Below are positions 23,932 to 31,288 of a DNA stretch of 48,819 bases, one piece after another. The stretch is from assembly GCA_045603745.1 (NCBI GenBank), contig JAZUMQ010000001.1:1-48819 (forward strand), read 5' to 3'. Source of the stretch: RGIG995 sp045603745. Its GTDB lineage: Bacteria; Bacillota; Clostridia; Oscillospirales; UBA644. Position numbers and translations under genes: made by a program. Below the pieces are notes generated by a model. It was not told where the DNA came from. It made no database searches and saw only the letters and a program-made list of their open reading frames with translations. Position 1 is the stretch's first letter. The number at the start of each line of letters is the position of its first letter.

Positions 23932-24020
23932 GGAGAGTTATCGAAGTGGTCATAACGAGGCGGTCTTGAAAACCGTTTGCCTTCACCGGCGCGTGGGTTC
24001 GAATCCCACACTCTCCGCCA
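23932..24020 (+). tRNA. tRNA-Ser (anticodon TGA)
   Basis: An 89-base class II tRNA with encoded CCA. Acceptor arms are GGAGAGT and ACTCTCC. The anticodon loop CTTGAAA sits between GCGGT and ACCGT, giving TGA. A long variable arm (GCC/GGC stem) and the T-arm GTGGG-TTCGAAT-CCCAC are present. It reads UCN serine codons. Confidence 0.96.
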
Positions 24021-24021
24021 G

Positions 24022-24054
24022 AAAACCCGACAAGTTTTGACTTGTCGGTTTTTC
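24022..24054 (+). terminator. Terminator after tRNA-Ser
   Basis: A 12-13 base-pair stem (AAAACCCGACAAG with CTTGTCGGTTTTT), loop TTTTGA, ending in Ts. Confidence 0.9.
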
Positions 24055-24138
24055 AATGAATTTATGGCGGGTGATGAATTTAATTTTATCTGAGGTAAAG
24101 CCGAAGATTTTATCAGATTGTATATATTTTACACAAAA

Positions 24139-24170
24139 CAAAAAGTGCCGAATAAAATCGGCACTTTTTA
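24139..24170 (-). terminator. Terminator of the ABC importer operon
   Basis: An 11-base-pair stem (AAAAGTGCCGA with TCGGCACTTTT), T-flanked on both strands; it is placed to end the leftward operon. Confidence 0.85.
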
Positions 24171-24184
24171 CATTTTCGTTTTCT

Positions 24185-24979
24185 TCAGCTGAGTAATGCG
24201 CGGTCGTTGGCAAATTCCGCACCGCTGACCCGGGAGAAGGCTTCCAAAAGTGCCTCTACGGTCAAGGCTTTCTTTTCTTCCCCGGAGACGTCCAGAATAA
24301 TTTTTCCGGCGTTCATCATAATCAGACGGTTGCCGTGGGCAATGGCGTCCTTCATGTTGTGGGTGACCATCAAAGCGGTCAATCCTTCGTCCCGAATAAT
24401 CTTATCGGAAAGGTTCAGAACCTTTTCCGCGGTCTTCGGGTCAAGGGCGGCGGTATGTTCGTCCAAAAGGAGCATCTGGGGACGGTTCATGGTTGCCATA
24501 AGCAAGGTCAACGCCTGACGCTGTCCGCCGGAGAGCAGACCTACCTTCGTGGAAAGGCGGTCCTCCAACCCCAAGCCCAGCTGTGCTAATTGTTCTTTGT
24601 ATTCCGCCCGTTCTTTTGCGGTGATGGACCAGCCCAAGCCCCGCTTTTTCCCCCGGCGTTTTGCGAGGGCAAGATTTTCTTCGATCCACATATCGGCGCA
24701 AGTGCCCATCATGGGGTCTTGGAATACGCGCCCCAAGTATGCGGCACGTTTTGCCTCGGGCAGACGTGTTACGTCTTTTCCGCCGATTTCGATGGTTCCC
24801 GAATCGACTAAAAAAGTACCCGCCACAGCGTTGAGCATGGTGGATTTTCCGGCGCCGTTGCCTCCGATGACGGTGACAAAATCCCCTTCGTTCAAGGTCA
24901 GGGAAACGCCGTTGAGAGCGACTTTCTGATTGACGGTACCGGCGTTAAAGGTTTTGGTAATCTCGTTGAGTTTCAGCAT
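24185..24979 (-). CDS. ABC importer ATPase (TrpZ/YufO-like)
   Basis: A 264-residue nucleotide-binding subunit. Walker A is GGNGAGKST near residue 40, the ABC signature LSGGQRQ is near 149, and Walker B is MLLLDEHTAALDP. It powers import with the permease and binding protein encoded just upstream on the same strand; the gap to the permease gene is one base. The trio corresponds to the TrpXYZ type described in streptococci for tryptophan uptake, but substrates vary in this family. Confidence 0.9.
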   Translation of the reverse strand: MLKLNEITKTFNAGTVNQKVALNGVSLTLNEGDFVTVIGGNGAGKSTMLNAVAGTFLVDSGTIEIGGKDVTRLPEAKRAAYLGRVFQDPMMGTCADMWIEENLALAKRRGKKRGLGWSITAKERAEYKEQLAQLGLGLEDRLSTKVGLLSGGQRQALTLLMATMNRPQMLLLDEHTAALDPKTAEKVLNLSDKIIRDEGLTALMVTHNMKDAIAHGNRLIMMNAGKIILDVSGEEKKALTVEALLEAFSRVSGAEFANDRALLS

Positions 24980-24980
24980 A

Positions 24981-25880
24981 TCAGTGGGCGCCTCCCTTCC
25001 GAGTACGTACTTTCCCGAAGAATTTTTTCAACTGCGGAACGGAAAGGAACACGGCAACTGTGATGGCTGAGAAGAGTTTTAGGTCGGTGGTTTCCAGACC
25101 CAGCCACAAAACGAATGCCAAAACCGCGTAATATACGATGGCACCGAAGGTGGTTCCGAAAAGACGGATTGCGAAATTGGAGATGCGCCCGAAGGTTACT
25201 TCTCCGATGACAACAGCCGCAAGTCCGATGACGATGGCACCCCGCCCCATGTTGATGTCAGCATTGCCTTGATACTGAGCGAGAACGCCCCCGGCAAGTC
25301 CCACAAGTCCGTTGGAGATTACAAGTCCCAGCACTTTCATGCGGTCGGTGTTAATTCCTTGAGCACGGGCCATGCGTTCATTTCCGCCGGTGGCACGAAC
25401 GGCGCACCCAAGTTCCGTACCAAAGAACCAATACAGAAGTATGACGACGCCGATGACGAATACGGCAGAAACCACGATTGCCATGGTATTATCGAAACTG
25501 GTAAGTAACAAATCATATTTAGTACGGCTGATGGTGACGTTGGATTTTCCCATAATACGCATATTGATGGAATACAACGCCAACTGGGTCAAAATTCCCG
25601 AAAGAATGGCGGGAATTTTGAAGACCGTATGCAATACCCCGGTGACCAGCCCCGCCAACATTCCCGCAATTACGGCAAAGAGAATGGCGACCAGCGGATC
25701 CACGCCGGCGGCGATCATCACCGCCGCCACCGCACCACCGGTGCAGAGGCTTCCGTCCACGGTCAGGTCCGCAATGTCCAGAACTTTATAGGTGACGTAG
25801 ATCCCCATGGCGAGGATCCCCCAAATCAGTCCTTGGGCAACGGAACCGGGAAGAGAGTTGAGTAGGGATAAAATATTCAT
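24981..25880 (-). CDS. ABC importer permease (TrpY-like)
   Basis: A 299-residue polytopic membrane protein with about eight hydrophobic segments. It has the family's conserved early stretch VTYKVLDIADLTVDGS and the loop NERMARAQGINTDRMKVLGLVISNGLVGLAGG. These are typical of the permease found with the ABC_sub_bind-type binding proteins. It forms the transmembrane channel of the importer. It lies 20 bases downstream of the binding-protein gene. The final residues are basic (KVRTRKGGAH), consistent with a cytoplasmic end. Confidence 0.9.
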   Translation of the reverse strand: MNILSLLNSLPGSVAQGLIWGILAMGIYVTYKVLDIADLTVDGSLCTGGAVAAVMIAAGVDPLVAILFAVIAGMLAGLVTGVLHTVFKIPAILSGILTQLALYSINMRIMGKSNVTISRTKYDLLLTSFDNTMAIVVSAVFVIGVVILLYWFFGTELGCAVRATGGNERMARAQGINTDRMKVLGLVISNGLVGLAGGVLAQYQGNADINMGRGAIVIGLAAVVIGEVTFGRISNFAIRLFGTTFGAIVYYAVLAFVLWLGLETTDLKLFSAITVAVFLSVPQLKKFFGKVRTRKGGAH

Positions 25881-25900
25881 GATAGAAATCCGTTCTTAAA

Positions 25901-26860
25901 TTACTTTTTCAGAGAATCGGGCATGGTCAGTCCCAATTCGGTCATAGCGGTTTCGTTGACGACCAGCTTGAGGCTGGAGGTGTCAAACTTGAAGATGGGC
26001 ATTTCAGCGGGATTTTTGCCGTTTTCCAAAATGTCGTAAGCCATAAGGCCTGCCTGATAACCAAGATCATAGTAGCTCAATGCGTAAGCCGCAAGCATTC
26101 CACCGTTTGTCATACCTTCTTCGCAGCAGAAGACGGGAATTTTGTTGGCGGTGGTGATGTTGGTCATGGCGGCAACGTTGGAAGCGATCAGGTTGTCGGT
26201 GGGTTCATAGAACGCGTCTACTTCGGTGCAAGCCTGGGTGACTACCGAAGCGATTTCGTTGGAATCGGCAACGGTGTAGAGTTTTACGGTGTAGTTTTCT
26301 GCTTCAAAGGCTGCCTTTGCTTCGTTTGCCTGAATCTGGGAGTTTTCTTCTCCGGAAGCGTAGACGATACCGATGGTCTTAGCATCGGGAGCGAAAGCCT
26401 TAACCAAAGAAATCTGAGCAGAAACGGGGTTGTAGTCGGAAGCGCCGGTGACGTTCGCGCCGGGAGCATTGTCCGACGTTACCAAGCCGGAGCCTTCGTA
26501 ACTGGTGACGGAAGTGCCGACTACGGGAATGGTGGAAGTCGCTTCCATGGCGGCTTTTACCGCGTTGGTAGCGTTTGCCATAATCAGATCGACCTTGCCG
26601 TTGACAAAACCGTTGACGATGGTGGTGCAGTTGGTGGCTTCCCCTTGAGCGTTCTTTTCGTCAAAGGTGACTTTGTCGCCCAATTTTTCGGTCAGAGCCG
26701 CTTTGAATCCTTCGGTGGCGGCGTCCAGCGCATCATGTTCCACCAGCTGGCAAATTCCGACGGTGTAGGTGCCGTCGTCGGCGGTGTTTTGACAAGCGGT
26801 CAATACGCCCAGGGTCAAAAGCATAACCAGGGCAAGTGTCAAAGAAAGAAGTTTTTTCAT
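25901..26860 (-). CDS. ABC importer substrate-binding lipoprotein (TrpX-like)
   Basis: A 319-residue lipoprotein. The signal ends GVLTAC, with lipidated Cys23. The mature part is the ABC transporter substrate-binding fold of the PF04392 type: YTVGICQLVEHDALDAATEGF, then IMANATNAVKAAMEAT, VGTSVTSYEGSG and IGIVYASGEENSQIQ. It captures the substrate outside the cell and delivers it to the permease. Related proteins bind tryptophan, tyrosine or other small molecules, so the ligand is not settled. GGAGA precedes the ATG. It is the first gene of the operon. Confidence 0.88.
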   Translation of the reverse strand: MKKLLSLTLALVMLLTLGVLTACQNTADDGTYTVGICQLVEHDALDAATEGFKAALTEKLGDKVTFDEKNAQGEATNCTTIVNGFVNGKVDLIMANATNAVKAAMEATSTIPVVGTSVTSYEGSGLVTSDNAPGANVTGASDYNPVSAQISLVKAFAPDAKTIGIVYASGEENSQIQANEAKAAFEAENYTVKLYTVADSNEIASVVTQACTEVDAFYEPTDNLIASNVAAMTNITTANKIPVFCCEEGMTNGGMLAAYALSYYDLGYQAGLMAYDILENGKNPAEMPIFKFDTSSLKLVVNETAMTELGLTMPDSLKK

Positions 26861-27017
26861 GGTGATTCTCCTCTGTTAATAAGTTACAAATTTATATTGA
26901 AGCCCTAAAGGGTGTTCAATCGAATAAAAATACAAAAACCTTTGCGGTCTGAATATGACGCAGGGGGCAAAAACGCAAAAATCCAAGATGCCTGTTTTGT
27001 GCACTAATATAATAAAT

Positions 27018-27045
27018 ATTATACCACAAGGAACGAATTTGTCAA
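27018..27045 (-). promoter_or_regulatory. Promoter of the ABC importer operon
   Basis: On the minus strand, TTGACA (27045-27040), 16 bases, TATAAT (27023-27018). The leader is about 150 nt and has a small hairpin (ATTGAA..CCC with GGG..TTCAAT) near 26900-26925. I see no T-box or known riboswitch in it. The rest of 26861-27149 shows nothing else. Confidence 0.75.
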
Positions 27046-27149
27046 GAAATCCGAAGGAATCTTCACAGAAAATTCAGAAAACGACTATTTATGCATTGAA
27101 AACTGAATATTATGCAATTGTTTCTCCGGGAAAACTTTGGTAACTACTC

Positions 27150-27178
27150 TTGACAATCGACGAGAAATATTATATAAT
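27150..27178 (+). promoter_or_regulatory. mreB promoter
   Basis: TTGACA at 27150-27155, 17 bases, TATAAT at 27173-27178. Confidence 0.85.
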
Positions 27179-27233
27179 GTAGAGTAGACACATAACGAGA
27201 CAAACAGAGTACTTTTAGGAGAACGCAGAATAC

Positions 27234-28259
27234 ATGGGATTTTTTACGAAGGATATAGGGATCGACCTTGGCACTGCCACGGTCTTGATCTACGTGAAGG
27301 GGAAAGGCGTCGTATTGCGGGAGCCCTCGGTGGTCTCTCTGGATCGAGATACGGGCAGAGTTTTGAAGGTGGGGCAGGAAGCCCTGGACATGTTGGGGCG
27401 TACTCCGGACAATATCGTCACCCTTCGTCCTTTGCAAGACGGGGTTATTTCCGATTATGAAACCACTGAAAAGATGTTAAAATATTTTATCCGTAAAGCC
27501 AACGGACGTTCTTTGATCAAACCAAACGTCATCGTCTGCGTTCCTTCCCGAATCAACGAAGTGGAAGAGCGCGCTGTTCGGGACGCCACCCGCTATGCCG
27601 GTGCCCGGTGGGTGGAATTGATTGAAGAACCTATGGCGGCGGCATTGGGGGCAGGAATTGACATTTCCAAGCCTCGGGGCGTGATGGTGATCGACATCGG
27701 GGGCGGAACTGCCGACGTGGCGGTTATTTCCCTGAACGACGTTGTGGTCTCCGAATCGGTTAAATGCGGGGGCGATAAGTTTGACGATGCCATCGTGCGT
27801 TACGTAAGAAAAGAGCATAACGTGATTATCGGTCAACGGACGGCGGAAGATATTAAGATCAAAATCGGTTGTCTTTCTCCCCGCCCGGAAAAATTGACCA
27901 TGACCGTCCGGGGGCGGTGTGTTACTACCGGTCTTCCCAAGGAAATTACTATTTCGTCTCCCGAAGTGATGTCCGCTCTTTTAGAACCTGCAAAGAGCAT
28001 CGTGGAAGCGGTTCACGACGTTCTTGCAAAAACCGCGCCGGAACTGATTTCGGATATTGCAGAAAGCGGAATCAGTCTCACGGGTGGAGGCGGATTGATC
28101 TACGGATTCGATCAGATGATCTCTTCCCGCATCGGAATTCCCGTCCGCACGGTGGAAGACGCGGTTTGTTGCGTCGTTAAGGGGACAGGAATTGCCTTAG
28201 AACACATTGATTCTTTGCGAGATGCAAAAGTCAATTTCCCCGAAAAACGGTTTTTGTAA
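27234..28259 (+). CDS. mreB: Rod-shape protein MreB/Mbl family
   Basis: A 341-residue bacterial actin. Phosphate-binding loops are visible: IGIDLGTATVLIYVKGKGVVLREPS at the start, then MVIDIGGGTADVAVIS (about residues 144-159) and LTGGGGLIYGFDQMI near residue 283. MreB-family filaments guide the elongation machinery along the membrane. It is not beside mreC/mreD; free-standing copies of this kind in Firmicutes are often Mbl or MreBH paralogues, so the exact paralogue is uncertain. TTTTAGGAGAACGC precedes the ATG. PPi-PFK follows after 22 bases. Confidence 0.92.
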   Translation: MGFFTKDIGIDLGTATVLIYVKGKGVVLREPSVVSLDRDTGRVLKVGQEALDMLGRTPDNIVTLRPLQDGVISDYETTEKMLKYFIRKANGRSLIKPNVIVCVPSRINEVEERAVRDATRYAGARWVELIEEPMAAALGAGIDISKPRGVMVIDIGGGTADVAVISLNDVVVSESVKCGGDKFDDAIVRYVRKEHNVIIGQRTAEDIKIKIGCLSPRPEKLTMTVRGRCVTTGLPKEITISSPEVMSALLEPAKSIVEAVHDVLAKTAPELISDIAESGISLTGGGGLIYGFDQMISSRIGIPVRTVEDAVCCVVKGTGIALEHIDSLRDAKVNFPEKRFL

Positions 28260-28281
28260 GAAATAAGATATTGGAGAAATC

Positions 28282-29505
28282 TTGGATATGAAAAAAAACA
28301 TTCTCATGGGGCAGTCGGGAGGACCCACCGCCGCCATCAATGCCACTCTTTCGGGTGTTCTGAAGGGTTGTCGGGAGTATTATCCCGATGCAATTTATTA
28401 CGGAGCGCGCAACGGAGTCAAGGGGATTTTAAATGAAACGTTGATTCCGCTCAACGAACAACTTTCCACCGACGAACAGTTTCATGCCCTGGAAACCACT
28501 CCCGCTGCGGCGCTCGGCTCTTGCCGAATGAAATTACCCAAAGATCTTTCCGATCCGGTTTATGATACGATTTTCTCGGTTTTTGAAAAATATGAAATCG
28601 GTGCATTTTTCTATATCGGTGGAAACGATTCTATGGATACGGTGGAAAAACTTTCCAGAAAGGCCAAGGAACTGGGGAGTGACATTCGTATTATCGGCGT
28701 TCCGAAAACCATCGATAACGATCTTCCTTTTACCGACCATACCCCCGGTTTTGGATCTGCCGCAAAATTCGTGGCGACCACCGTGCAAGAAATCGCCTGT
28801 GACTGTGCTGTTTATTCTGATCCTTCCGTTACCATCGTGGAAATCATGGGGCGGGACGCCGGCTGGCTTACTGCTGCTGCCGGAATCCCCCGGTTGTACG
28901 GCGAAGATTGTGCCGATCTGATTTATCTGCCGGAAGTGGATTTCGACAGTTATCGATTTTTGCAGGATATACGCCGGAAATTCAAAGAAAAAACCACGCT
29001 GGTCGTGGCTGTCTCCGAGGGAATCCATTCCCCCGACGGAACGCTGTACGGTGCAGACCCCAACGGCAAAAAGGACGTATTCGGTCACACCATGCTTTCG
29101 GGTGCCGCTCAACGGCTCAGTCAACTGGTCAAAGAAGAATTGCGTTGTAAAGCACGTGCCATCGAATTGAACGTTCCTCAGCGCTGTGCTTCCCATTGTC
29201 TGTCTGCTACCGATATTTCCGAATCGGTCGCTTTGGGGAAAGCCGCCGTCCGGTCGGCAAAGGAAGGAAACACAGGGTTGATGATTACTTACGTGCGCAA
29301 ATCCACCGACCCTTACGTAGTGGACTTCGGGTCCGTTCCGGTCAAGGATACGGCAAACAAAACCAAATACGTACCGGTGGATCAAATTTTGCCCGACGGC
29401 AGCGACGTGAAAGACGAACTTCTCTTGGAATTGGCACCCCTTATCGAAGGAGAAGTGGAAATTCCCCGCAGAAGAGGTCTTCCTATTCATTTCAAAATTC
29501 AATAA
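28282..29505 (+). CDS. pfp: Diphosphate-dependent 6-phosphofructokinase
   Basis: A 407-residue phosphofructokinase. The phosphoryl-donor signature is GGND at residues 113-116 and PKTIDND with Lys142. ATP enzymes have GGDG and PGTIDND; Asp and Lys at these places mark PPi-dependent enzymes, so this one probably uses pyrophosphate reversibly in glycolysis. Other family stretches are EIMGRDAGWLTAAAG and ELNVPQRC. A TTG start at 28282 is six bases after GGAG; the ATG at 28288 is the alternative. It follows mreB closely and may share its message. Confidence 0.9.
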   Translation: MDMKKNILMGQSGGPTAAINATLSGVLKGCREYYPDAIYYGARNGVKGILNETLIPLNEQLSTDEQFHALETTPAAALGSCRMKLPKDLSDPVYDTIFSVFEKYEIGAFFYIGGNDSMDTVEKLSRKAKELGSDIRIIGVPKTIDNDLPFTDHTPGFGSAAKFVATTVQEIACDCAVYSDPSVTIVEIMGRDAGWLTAAAGIPRLYGEDCADLIYLPEVDFDSYRFLQDIRRKFKEKTTLVVAVSEGIHSPDGTLYGADPNGKKDVFGHTMLSGAAQRLSQLVKEELRCKARAIELNVPQRCASHCLSATDISESVALGKAAVRSAKEGNTGLMITYVRKSTDPYVVDFGSVPVKDTANKTKYVPVDQILPDGSDVKDELLLELAPLIEGEVEIPRRRGLPIHFKIQ

Positions 29506-29923
29506 TCAAAAAACGCCTTTTGTCCTATGATCTGCTCTGCAAGATCCAAATTTTTTGCCGGCAACTCCATTCGGCTGACAAATCCGTAATAACCGCTTCG
29601 GGAAACCTTAAAAAATCGGCACATTTCGCTGATTCCATATTTTTTTCTGTGTCAATACATAACTCGATATTTTACCGAAACCTTCACTTCCTTTCTCTGT
29701 TTTCGGTTATGGCGAGTGATGAAATTGCGAATTTGTTCTTTGGTAAATCCAAGTTTCTCCCCAATCTGTTGCCGTGTAAACTCTTGTTCCTTCAATTTGA
29801 GAATTTCTTTCTCATACTGTTGAATATGTCTGTAACTCCTTTTCATAGCAAAAACCTCCTGTGGTTCTATTATACCACAGGAGGCGCCTTTTTTCAATTG
29901 TCCATTTTTACTGGTTCAGTTCA
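29506..29923 (-). mobile_element. Degenerate IS3-family remnant
   Basis: The outer end at 29923 begins TGAACTGAACCAGT on the minus strand, an IS3-type terminus. Inside are a fused remnant of orfA and orfB. The other terminus is missing; the element stops at the 3' end of the PFK gene. A perfect 11-base palindrome (CCTCCTGTGGT with ACCACAGGAGG) surrounds a TATAAT ahead of orfA. Confidence 0.75.
29515..29846 (-). pseudogene. IS3 transposase remnant, orfA start joined to orfB start
   Basis: From an ATG at 29846 the frame reads MKRSYRHIQQYEKEILKLKE and a helix-turn-helix (IGEKLGFTKEQIRNFITRHN), typical OrfA. It then jumps to VKYRVMY, the start of OrfB, losing the rest of OrfA. A TGA at about 29652 replaces an expected CGA arginine codon. 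Beyond it the same frame continues MCRFFKVSRSGYYGFVSRM, an OrfB hallmark, and ends at a stop near 29515. No DDE catalytic domain remains, so it cannot transpose by itself. Confidence 0.82.
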
Positions 29924-30022
29924 GTAGAACAAACTTCCCGCCGGCAAGAAAATCAAAAGCCCCACCAACAAAAAACCAAGAAGGAATTTTGCCATGGCTT
30001 GGAAAAATAATTTGGGGGTCAT
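29924..30022 (-). pseudogene. Truncated isoprenylcysteine methyltransferase-like gene
   Basis: From the ATG at 30022 (GGGAG site) 33 codons remain: MTPKLFFQAMAKFLLGF, then LLIFLPAGSLFY. This is the usual N-terminus of membrane methyltransferases of the ICMT family, normally about 190 residues long and continuing with a YWNGW-like stretch. The stop is supplied by the first bases of the IS end. The rest of the gene is absent from the other side of the IS, so insertion was followed by a deletion. Confidence 0.7.
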
Positions 30023-30055
30023 GACCGTATCTCCCTTTGTTTTGAGTAAGAAAGC

Positions 30056-30091
30056 AAAAAAGGAACTTTTGATAAACAAAAGTTCCTTTTT
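30056..30091 (-). terminator. Terminator after tRNA-Val
   Basis: A perfect stem of at least 13 pairs (AAAAAGGAACTTTT with AAAAGTTCCTTTTT) with a 7-base loop. Confidence 0.9.
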
Positions 30092-30093
30092 GT

Positions 30094-30169
30094 TGGTGGA
30101 CGGTAAGGAACTCGAATCCCTGACCCTCTGCACGTCAAGCAGATGCTCTACCAGCTGAGCTAACCGTCC
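30094..30169 (-). tRNA. tRNA-Val (anticodon GAC)
   Basis: A 76-base class I tRNA with encoded CCA on the minus strand. Acceptor arms are GGACGGT and ACCGTCC. The D-arm is GCTC-AGCTGGTAGA-GAGC. The anticodon stem TCTGC/GCAGA encloses loop TTGACGT, giving GAC. The T-arm contains TTCGAGT. It reads GUC and GUU valine codons. Confidence 0.95.
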
Positions 30170-30182
30170 GAATTGCCTGTAT

Positions 30183-30211
30183 ATTATACAACAAAAGCGC
30201 GTGCTTGTCAA
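30183..30211 (-). promoter_or_regulatory. tRNA-Val promoter
   Basis: On the minus strand, TTGACA (30211-30206), 17 bases, TATAAT (30188-30183). Confidence 0.88.
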
Positions 30212-30327
30212 TAGAGTTCACAAAAATGTGAAATATTTTTTCTCCGCCGGGAAATCCTAACCTTTAGCAGAATTGAAATCTCTGCGTATAATGGAATCCG
30301 CCCCCTACAGAAACGGAGGAGAACGCC

Positions 30328-31125
30328 ATGAAAGAAATGATCTTGGTTCTTTTGAAGGAAAAGGAATACGATAGATTGAAATTAGTGCTGGATCAGATTT
30401 CTCCCCGGGAATTTGCGACGGTATTTTTGGAATTGGAACCGAATATGCAGGAAGAACTGCTACAGGTGTGTCGAACTGAGGAAATGCAGAAAATCTTGGA
30501 GGAGGATACGGAAGATATTCAACTGATGGCGGCAATCACGCCCACGGAAAAACCCTATTTGAAGATCGGCGTATTTGAAACTTGGCGGCATCGGATTCCT
30601 TGGCTTCTGATTATGATGTTGTCTGCCACGTTCACGCAAATGATCATTTCCGGGTTTGAGGCAAAATTGCAATCGGTCGTGATTCTTACAGCCTTTATTC
30701 CTATGCTGATGGGAACGGGAGGAAACTGCGGAAGTCAGTCGTCGGTTTCGATTATCCGAAGTCTTTCTTTGGAGGAGATCCGTTTGCGGGACGTGTGGCA
30801 AATCTTGGGAAAAGAGTTCCGGGTCTCGCTTCTCAGCGGTTTGACCCTTGCCGCCGTCAGTTTTTTTAAAATTCTTTTTTTGGATCGTCTCCTTCTCTGT
30901 GCCGCAGAGATCGACGTCGCCATATCCTTGACGGTGTCTCTCTCCTTGGCGGTGACGGTGGTCATCGCAAAAACCGTGGGGTGCCTGTTACCTCTGTTTG
31001 CCAAGCGCTGTGGGTTTGACCCGGCGGTGATGGCTGCCCCCTTTATTACCACCATTGTGGACGCCTTGGCGTTGCTGGCCTATTTTTGCATTGCGTCTTT
31101 GTTGTTGGCAAGCCGGTTCGGTTGA
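30328..31125 (+). CDS. mgtE: MgtE-type magnesium transporter lacking CBS domains
   Basis: A 265-residue protein. Residues about 1-65 are a short MgtE N-domain. They run directly into the linker seen just before the channel in full-length MgtE (AAITPTEKPYLKIGVFETW). The membrane part has five predicted helices, with MLMGTGGNCGSQSSVSIIRSL and CGFDPAVMAAPFITTIVDALAL, which line the ion path in MgtE. Full MgtE is about 450 residues with a CBS pair that senses Mg2+ and closes the pore; here the pair is missing. The protein may be an unregulated or differently gated Mg2+ channel. No M-box was found upstream. Confidence 0.85.
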   Translation: MKEMILVLLKEKEYDRLKLVLDQISPREFATVFLELEPNMQEELLQVCRTEEMQKILEEDTEDIQLMAAITPTEKPYLKIGVFETWRHRIPWLLIMMLSATFTQMIISGFEAKLQSVVILTAFIPMLMGTGGNCGSQSSVSIIRSLSLEEIRLRDVWQILGKEFRVSLLSGLTLAAVSFFKILFLDRLLLCAAEIDVAISLTVSLSLAVTVVIAKTVGCLLPLFAKRCGFDPAVMAAPFITTIVDALALLAYFCIASLLLASRFG

Positions 31126-31146
31126 CGGATTCTTTTCAGGTTATAT

Positions 31147-31174
31147 TTCGGCGGAGGAAATCCGCCGAATTTTG
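31147..31174 (+). terminator. Terminator after mgtE
   Basis: A 9-base-pair stem TTCGGCGGA with TCCGCCGAA, then TTTTG. Confidence 0.8.
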
Positions 31175-31229
31175 CTTCTTCCTTTGTTAAAAAAGAAAGG
31201 AAACTTTCCTTGTTTTGCCTTTTGAAACC

Positions 31230-31257
31230 TTGACAATCTGTCGAAATGTGATATAAT
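31230..31257 (+). promoter_or_regulatory. Promoter of the ABC exporter gene
   Basis: TTGACA at 31230-31235, 16 bases, TATAAT at 31252-31257. Confidence 0.8.
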
Positions 31258-31288
31258 AATAAGGTACATAAAAAAGGAAGGTCTTTCG

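Noticed and set aside
26878..27003. A 42-codon leader frame rich in Phe and Tyr before the TrpX-like gene, as a possible attenuator peptide
   Set aside because: It starts with GTG without a ribosome binding site, contains no Trp, and no alternating hairpins or terminator were found; the aromatic codons follow from T-richness.
30022..30211. N-terminal extension of the methyltransferase stub through the tRNA-Val gene
   Set aside because: The extension is translated tRNA sequence; the real start at 30022 has its own ribosome binding site after the tRNA terminator.
30212..30327. M-box magnesium riboswitch before mgtE
   Set aside because: The region is only about 115 bases and lacks the conserved M-box words.
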